From: Bacteroidia bacterium
Lineage (GTDB): Bacteria; Planctomycetota; Phycisphaerae; Phycisphaerales; SM1A02
Direction: 5' to 3'
Assembly: GCA_030054235.1 (NCBI GenBank)
Contig: JASGCG010000035.1
Span: 1-9,805, forward strand
DNA: 9,805 nt
Under the pieces are notes generated by a model. The model was not told where the DNA came from, ran no database searches, and saw only the letters and a list, made by a program, of their open reading frames with translations. Every line of letters starts with the position of its first letter. Position 1 is the stretch's first letter. The position numbers and the translations under genes were made by a program. This document shows positions 6,286 to 9,805 of the stretch, in pieces.

Positions 6286-7260
6286 ATGCCCGCCGAACCG
6301 AGCCGTTTGCCTTGCCCCGTCGGCTCATCGATCGCGCGACCCTCGACCACACGGCCCTCGCGCATCCTCTTGCGCTACTGCGTGCCGATCCTGGCCATCC
6401 ATCTGCTCGCGCTCCTTGCCTTCGTGCCGGCGCTCTGGTCGTGGACTGGCGTGGTGCTCTGCGTCGTGGGCATCCATGTCTTCGGCCAGACGATCACCAT
6501 GGGTTACCACCGGTTGCTCGCGCACCGCAGCTTCGCCACGCCGCGGTGGTTCGAGCACCTGCTCGTCGTGGGCGCGATGTGCTGCCTGGAGGATTCGCCG
6601 GCCCGCTGGATCGCCACGCACCGCATGCATCATGCGCATGCGGATGAGGAGGACGATCCGCACTCGCCGCTCGTCACGCTGCTGTGGGGGCACCTGGGCT
6701 GGCTGCTCATCCGCAACCAAGCCATCCACCAGTCGGGCAACTACCACCGCTACGCGCGCGACATCCTGGGCGATCCCTTCTACATGTGGATCGAGAAGCA
6801 CCCGCTGAGCCCGTTCTGGATCTACCTCGCGCAGTGCGCGATCTACGCCGGGACAGGATTCGCAGCTGCCTTGCTCTGGACCGATGCCTCCGGCGCCGCA
6901 CTCTTTGCCGCCAGCGTGGTCGCGTGGGGCGTCCTCCTGCGCACCGTGCTCGTGTGGCACATCACCTGGAGCGTGAACAGCCTCACGCACCTCTTCGGGT
7001 ACCGCAATCACGAGACCGGCGAGCACAGCCAGAACAATTGGATCGTCGCGCTCGTCGCGGCGGGCGAGGGGTGGCACAACAACCACCACGCCGATCCTGC
7101 ATGCTGCTCGGTCCAGCACCGCTGGTGGGAGTTCGACCTGACCTACTGGGAGATCCGCGCGCTCTCGCTCATCGGCCTGACCAGCGCCATCATGCCGCGG
7201 CGGAGCGTGCGCACAGCCGAGGCGTTGGCGCTGCGGGGCGAACGATCGCCGCGTCTCTGA
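6286..7260 (+). CDS. Second membrane fatty acid desaturase, delta-9-like family
   Basis: A 324-residue membrane di-iron desaturase with all boxes intact: HRLLAH (75-80), HRMHH (112-116) and HNNHH (264-268), plus N231/H235 in NSLTHLFG. Hydrophobic segments lie at about 31-50, 53-70, 90-102, 176-197 and 203-225. It shares family motifs with the minus-strand desaturase (GYHRL, DDPHSP, TWSVNS, GEGWHN) but little else. The inter-box loop is different and longer (IRNQAIHQSGNYHRYARDI), and the segment after box 3 reads PACCSVQHRWWEFDLTY where the other has SARHG. It is therefore a separate subfamily rather than a recent duplicate, perhaps with another head group or position specificity. Electron donor and substrate are not shown. 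The gene follows the DinB-like gene and is 24 bp before the lipoprotein gene. Confidence 0.93.
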   Translation: MPAEPSRLPCPVGSSIARPSTTRPSRILLRYCVPILAIHLLALLAFVPALWSWTGVVLCVVGIHVFGQTITMGYHRLLAHRSFATPRWFEHLLVVGAMCCLEDSPARWIATHRMHHAHADEEDDPHSPLVTLLWGHLGWLLIRNQAIHQSGNYHRYARDILGDPFYMWIEKHPLSPFWIYLAQCAIYAGTGFAAALLWTDASGAALFAASVVAWGVLLRTVLVWHITWSVNSLTHLFGYRNHETGEHSQNNWIVALVAAGEGWHNNHHADPACCSVQHRWWEFDLTYWEIRALSLIGLTSAIMPRRSVRTAEALALRGERSPRL

Positions 7261-7273
7261 GCGCGAAACGCGG

Positions 7274-7279
7274 TAGGAT
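7274..7279 (+). promoter_or_regulatory. TAGGAT element before the NTF2-like lipoprotein gene
   Basis: In GGTAGGATTCGGCATG the TAGGAT hexamer ends 5 nt before the ATG at 7285. It nearly repeats the sequence before the second desaturase. It may be a leaderless -10 hexamer or an AGGA ribosome binding site at 6-nt spacing. If it is a promoter, this gene is transcribed on its own although only 24 bp separate it from the desaturase. Confidence 0.45.
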
Positions 7280-7284
7280 TCGGC

Positions 7285-7893
7285 ATGTTCACCAACCATC
7301 GTCGTGTCATCTCCTCTCGGATCGTGCTCGCAGCCCTTGCGCTCCCCACGCTCGCCGGGTGCGTGGCGATCGGGAACACCAATTCCACCACGGTTGCTGC
7401 ACCTGCCGTGGCACCCATCACCGAGCAGCAGGTCAACGCCGCGCAGCAAGCGTGGTGCGACGGCCTTGTGGCCTTGTCGCAGACCCATGCCCGGGGCGGC
7501 GATGCCAAGGCAGAGGCGGAGCGCATGATCGATGCGCTCTACGACTATGCCGAGGGCAAGGTCTTCTTCAAGCCTACGCTCGCCTTCGGTCCCCGCACCT
7601 TCCGCCCGACGCGTGAAGGAGCGCTGGCCTACTTCGTGGGCGGCAATCCGGCGTTCCCCGAGGACACGGGGTTCGCACTCAAGGGCTGGACGAAGGCTCG
7701 TTACGACAACAACGCGGCCGAGAACGGCATCCAGATCCACGGGGATCTCGCCATCACGATGGGTAACGTCTACGTCACTGGCCCGGATGACAAGGAGGTC
7801 ATGGTCGACAAGACCTTCGTCTTCAGGCGGTGCAAGGACGGCAACCTCCGCCTGTGCGTGCACAAGTCCGCCCTACCGTTCTCGCCCAACTGA
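7285..7893 (+). CDS. NTF2/SnoaL-like lipoprotein of unknown function
   Basis: A 202-residue lipoprotein: hydrophobic stretch 13-24, lipobox LAGC with Cys26, and a low-complexity linker to about residue 44. The remaining 155 residues fit the cone-shaped NTF2/SnoaL fold. A helical first part (about 47-90, with W57 and C58) is followed by strands ending in HGDLAITMGNVYV (152-164), VDKTFVFRR (174-182) and GNLRLCVHKSALPF (186-199). That closing pattern is typical of DUF4440/SnoaL-type proteins. From memory, close relatives in marine bacteria are sometimes named phosphoribosyl-AMP cyclohydrolase. I see none of that enzyme's metal-binding motifs, and a lipoprotein would be in the wrong compartment for histidine synthesis, so I do not adopt the name. 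It may bind a small ligand. The gene ends inside an inverted repeat (7869-7908). Confidence 0.75.
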   Translation: MFTNHRRVISSRIVLAALALPTLAGCVAIGNTNSTTVAAPAVAPITEQQVNAAQQAWCDGLVALSQTHARGGDAKAEAERMIDALYDYAEGKVFFKPTLAFGPRTFRPTREGALAYFVGGNPAFPEDTGFALKGWTKARYDNNAAENGIQIHGDLAITMGNVYVTGPDDKEVMVDKTFVFRRCKDGNLRLCVHKSALPFSPN

Positions 7894-7908
7894 GCTCGAG
7901 GTAGGGCG
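7869..7908 (+). repeat. 9-bp inverted repeat spanning the lipoprotein stop codon
   Basis: CGCCCTACC (7869-7877) and GGTAGGGCG (7900-7908) are perfect reverse complements separated by 22 nt that contain the TGA (7891-7893). A third segment, CCTACC (7938-7943), could instead pair with GGTAGG (7900-7905), and it overlaps the -10-like TACCAT of the next gene. No T-run follows, so this is not a standard terminator. It could slow 3' decay or make two alternative hairpins. Confidence 0.45.
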
Positions 7909-7939
7909 TGAGTCCATTGGCGTGACGGGCGCCGCGACC

Positions 7940-7945
7940 TACCAT
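7940..7945 (+). promoter_or_regulatory. -10-like TACCAT before the transglutaminase-like gene
   Basis: TACCAT ends 9 nt before the ATG at 7955, with GC-rich sequence and no Shine-Dalgarno motif between. The spacing allows a start of transcription at or close to the A of the ATG. This and the propeller gene are the two cases where a ribosome binding site cannot explain the hexamer. No clear -35 box. Confidence 0.4.
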
Positions 7946-7954
7946 CGGCTGCGC

Positions 7955-9805
7955 ATGAACGCCCCTCGCTGCATCCGCCTGTCTTCCGTGGTTGCGCTCG
8001 CCTCACTGATGGCCGCCGGGGGATTTGCGTGGGCGCCGCATCCGGCGTCGTGGGCGTCCACGACCTTGGAGGCGGGTTCCGCAGCCTGGTCATCGCGGAT
8101 CAGCCAGCATGTGCAGTCGGCGCGCGAGCGTGCGCTCGATGCCTGCGCGTCCAAGGGCATCAAGCTGCCGGCGGATTTCCTGGCGTGGGTGGACGGCGAT
8201 CCGCTCATCCGCGCCTCCGTCTACGGCTGTCGCAAGGATCCTCTGCCGGTGCTGCTCGGTCTGCGATCGCTCGAGATCGACTTGGGTACGCAGATGGTGC
8301 GCAAGGAGTACCCACAGCTGGCGCTGGCGTTCGCGATCCAGGATTCCTACATGCGGCGGGGCTCCAAGGCAGGCGGATGGAACGACACGGTTGGGGCCCA
8401 GGCGCCGGAGGCGCTGCCGGATGTCGGCGCGCGTGCACCCTTGGTCCTGTCGATCCCCACGGACCCGCGCACGCCGGTGGACACCCATGCGAAGGACCGG
8501 CCACTCGATCGCGATGATCACATTGTGAACTTCCTCGAGGACCACGCCCCGATCGAGGTCGAGGTCACGACCACAGAGTTGCCTCCCCTGGAGTACGACG
8601 ACCGGGGCATCGCGAAGCCGCGCGGCAATCCGGTGCAGGTGAGGAAGAAGGTCATGCGTCCGCTGGTGGCAGCCGACGTGATCGCCTCGCAGCAACTGCA
8701 GGGCGAGTTCAACGCCTACATGCAGGCGCACGGACAGGATGTCCGCCTCGACTGCGGCAACGGCGCGGTGCGGTGGGATTCGACGGAGGCGGTGCACGAC
8801 GGCGAGCTGCGCAAGCGGATCGCCGCCGCGCATGACCTGTTCCATGCTGCGTACCGTGCGAAGGGCCGGATGCCTGCTGAGCGCGACGCGGCGCCGACCG
8901 CTGCCGAGAGCATGGCGTGGTTCGTCCGCAACGATCGATGGGACTTCCCCGCGGATGTGCGCACGGCCCGGGGTTGGCCGCGGTTCCCGCTGCATGCGCC
9001 CTGGCCCGTGCTGCTGATGCTGGCCGCCGACGACCAGCCGCTGCGCGAGCGCGAGGAGATCTGGACGAAGTTCGTCCAGATGGGCGAGGCCCGCACGTAC
9101 GGCGAGTACATCGGCGACATCGCCCAACAGTTCGACATGCAGAGCGCGCGTCGCTTGAGTCCCTTCGCGTTCAGCTACGGCAGCATCCAGATGATGTGGA
9201 AGGACGGCGGCGTCTGTGGCACGATGGGCAACATCGGCGCCCGCACCGAGCGGATCCTCGGCGTGCCGGCCTCGACCGCAGGGCAGCCCGGCCACTGCGC
9301 CATGGTGCAGATGGACTTCGATCCGAAGACGGGATCGTTCGGGTGCAAGGGCGGCCAGTACGCCACGGGCGGCGACGAGGTGACGACCGTGCACGCGGGC
9401 TGGAACTACGACGACCAGGGTGGCCAGCGGCCGATGATCTTCCACCAGACCGTGGCATGGGGCGTGGACGAGAGCATGGATTCGTTCGTCGACACGCTAG
9501 TCATGCGGTGCGTATGGGACCTGATGCCGGCTGACCAGGGTGCGAAGGACTGCGCGACGTTCATGGCAGAGGGCCTGGCACGCAACCCCTACGCGATGGC
9601 CGTCGTCGAGGCCGCGATCGGCAGCGCGCCCGATGCGGAAGCCGCGACGGACCTTGTCGACGCCTTCAATGCGGCGATGGACAGGGCGAAGCTGCCGGCC
9701 GGTCGCAAGCTCTACCGCGAGACGGTCCGCGACCTTGCGCACGCGCGCGTGATGGCGCTGCCGGCGCCTGCCGATTCGAAGGACGCGGCGGCGCTGCTGG
9801 CCGAC
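7955..9805 (+). CDS. Exported protein with transglutaminase-like Cys-His core, cut by the right edge
   Basis: The frame from ATG 7955 stays open for 617 codons to the last base, so the 3' end is missing. A signal peptide is seen (RCIRLSSVVALASLMAAGGFAWA, cleavage near residue 25-27). Residues 30-400 match no family I know; they are mixed helical and polar. At 416-457 the sequence reads KDGGVC(421)GTMGNIGARTER, then ILGVPASTAGQPGH(447)CAMVQ, then MDFDP. This is the layout of the transglutaminase/protease-like core: GGVC at a helix start, a LGVPA strand, and a catalytic-type His 26 residues later, with D454 or D456 as possible third residue. The GQPGHCA form resembles proteins I recall from planctomycetes. 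The activity could be protease, transglutaminase or none. The start has no Shine-Dalgarno sequence but is supported by the signal peptide. A 451-codon antisense frame (9445-8090) is a GC shadow. Confidence 0.85.
   Translation, partial: MNAPRCIRLSSVVALASLMAAGGFAWAPHPASWASTTLEAGSAAWSSRISQHVQSARERALDACASKGIKLPADFLAWVDGDPLIRASVYGCRKDPLPVLLGLRSLEIDLGTQMVRKEYPQLALAFAIQDSYMRRGSKAGGWNDTVGAQAPEALPDVGARAPLVLSIPTDPRTPVDTHAKDRPLDRDDHIVNFLEDHAPIEVEVTTTELPPLEYDDRGIAKPRGNPVQVRKKVMRPLVAADVIASQQLQGEFNAYMQAHGQDVRLDCGNGAVRWDSTEAVHDGELRKRIAAAHDLFHAAYRAKGRMPAERDAAPTAAESMAWFVRNDRWDFPADVRTARGWPRFPLHAPWPVLLMLAADDQPLREREEIWTKFVQMGEARTYGEYIGDIAQQFDMQSARRLSPFAFSYGSIQMMWKDGGVCGTMGNIGARTERILGVPASTAGQPGHCAMVQMDFDPKTGSFGCKGGQYATGGDEVTTVHAGWNYDDQGGQRPMIFHQTVAWGVDESMDSFVDTLVMRCVWDLMPADQGAKDCATFMAEGLARNPYAMAVVEAAIGSAPDAEAATDLVDAFNAAMDRAKLPAGRKLYRETVRDLAHARVMALPAPADSKDAAALLAD

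Noticed and set aside
6325..7863. 512-codon minus-strand open frame across the second desaturase and the lipoprotein gene
   Set aside because: It is antisense to two genes with clear family motifs and crosses their boundary. Its translation is rich in Arg, His and Asp with no recognisable motif, as expected for a GC-driven shadow frame.
7285..7893. Phosphoribosyl-AMP cyclohydrolase as the identity of the lipoprotein
   Set aside because: I recall this name on similar proteins, but the zinc/magnesium-binding motifs of HisI are absent, and a lipobox with an NTF2-like C-terminal pattern does not fit a cytosolic histidine enzyme.
8090..9445. 451-codon minus-strand open frame opposite the transglutaminase-like gene
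   Set aside because: The plus strand here has a longer open frame with a signal peptide and a GGVCG...PGHCA core. The antisense product is Arg/His-rich with no domain.
1..9805. Mobile element, CRISPR array, tRNA, rRNA or defence island
   Set aside because: I saw no transposase or integrase, no terminal inverted repeats with target duplications, no regularly spaced repeats and no tRNA-like cloverleaf. Gene content is ordinary chromosomal and base composition is even throughout.

Overview
The window is GC-rich, densely coded bacterial DNA, roughly two thirds G+C by eye. It holds seven complete protein genes, one large gene running off the right edge, and the last codons of another at the left edge. 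I see no rRNA, tRNA, CRISPR array, transposase, integrase or phage gene. A secreted formylglycine sulfatase, several exported proteins or lipoproteins, a stand-alone propeller lipoprotein, and weak or absent Shine-Dalgarno sequences at many starts suggest a Planctomycetota chromosome, perhaps of the Phycisphaerae type. This is inference from gene content only.

Layout. Positions 1-54 hold the 3' end of a plus-strand gene. A minus-strand pair follows: an acyl-lipid/acyl-CoA delta-9-type desaturase (2775-1765) and then an exported sulfatase (1669-62). A divergent gap leads to a plus-strand exported amidase-signature hydrolase (2977-4521). This converges on a minus-strand seven-bladed propeller lipoprotein (5671-4553). 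A 71-bp divergent promoter region with a TATGCA/TGCATA palindrome separates that gene from a plus-strand series: a DinB/YfiT-like metalloprotein (5743-6219), a second and distinct membrane desaturase (6286-7260), an NTF2/SnoaL-like lipoprotein (7285-7893), and an exported protein with a transglutaminase-like Cys...His core (7955 to the right edge, 617 codons, no stop reached).

How the genes work together. No single pathway is evident. Two desaturases point to control of membrane unsaturation. The sulfatase, amidase, propeller lipoprotein, NTF2-like lipoprotein and transglutaminase-like protein all carry export signals, so most products act at or beyond the inner membrane. I found no convincing new defence, mobile or biosynthetic system.

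The most interesting signals are in gene starts. Five genes carry a TANNNT hexamer 5-9 nt before the ATG, the spacing expected of leaderless transcripts. The two minus-strand genes at the left instead share an AAGGAA-type ribosome binding site. Several inverted repeats lie in the short gaps between genes.
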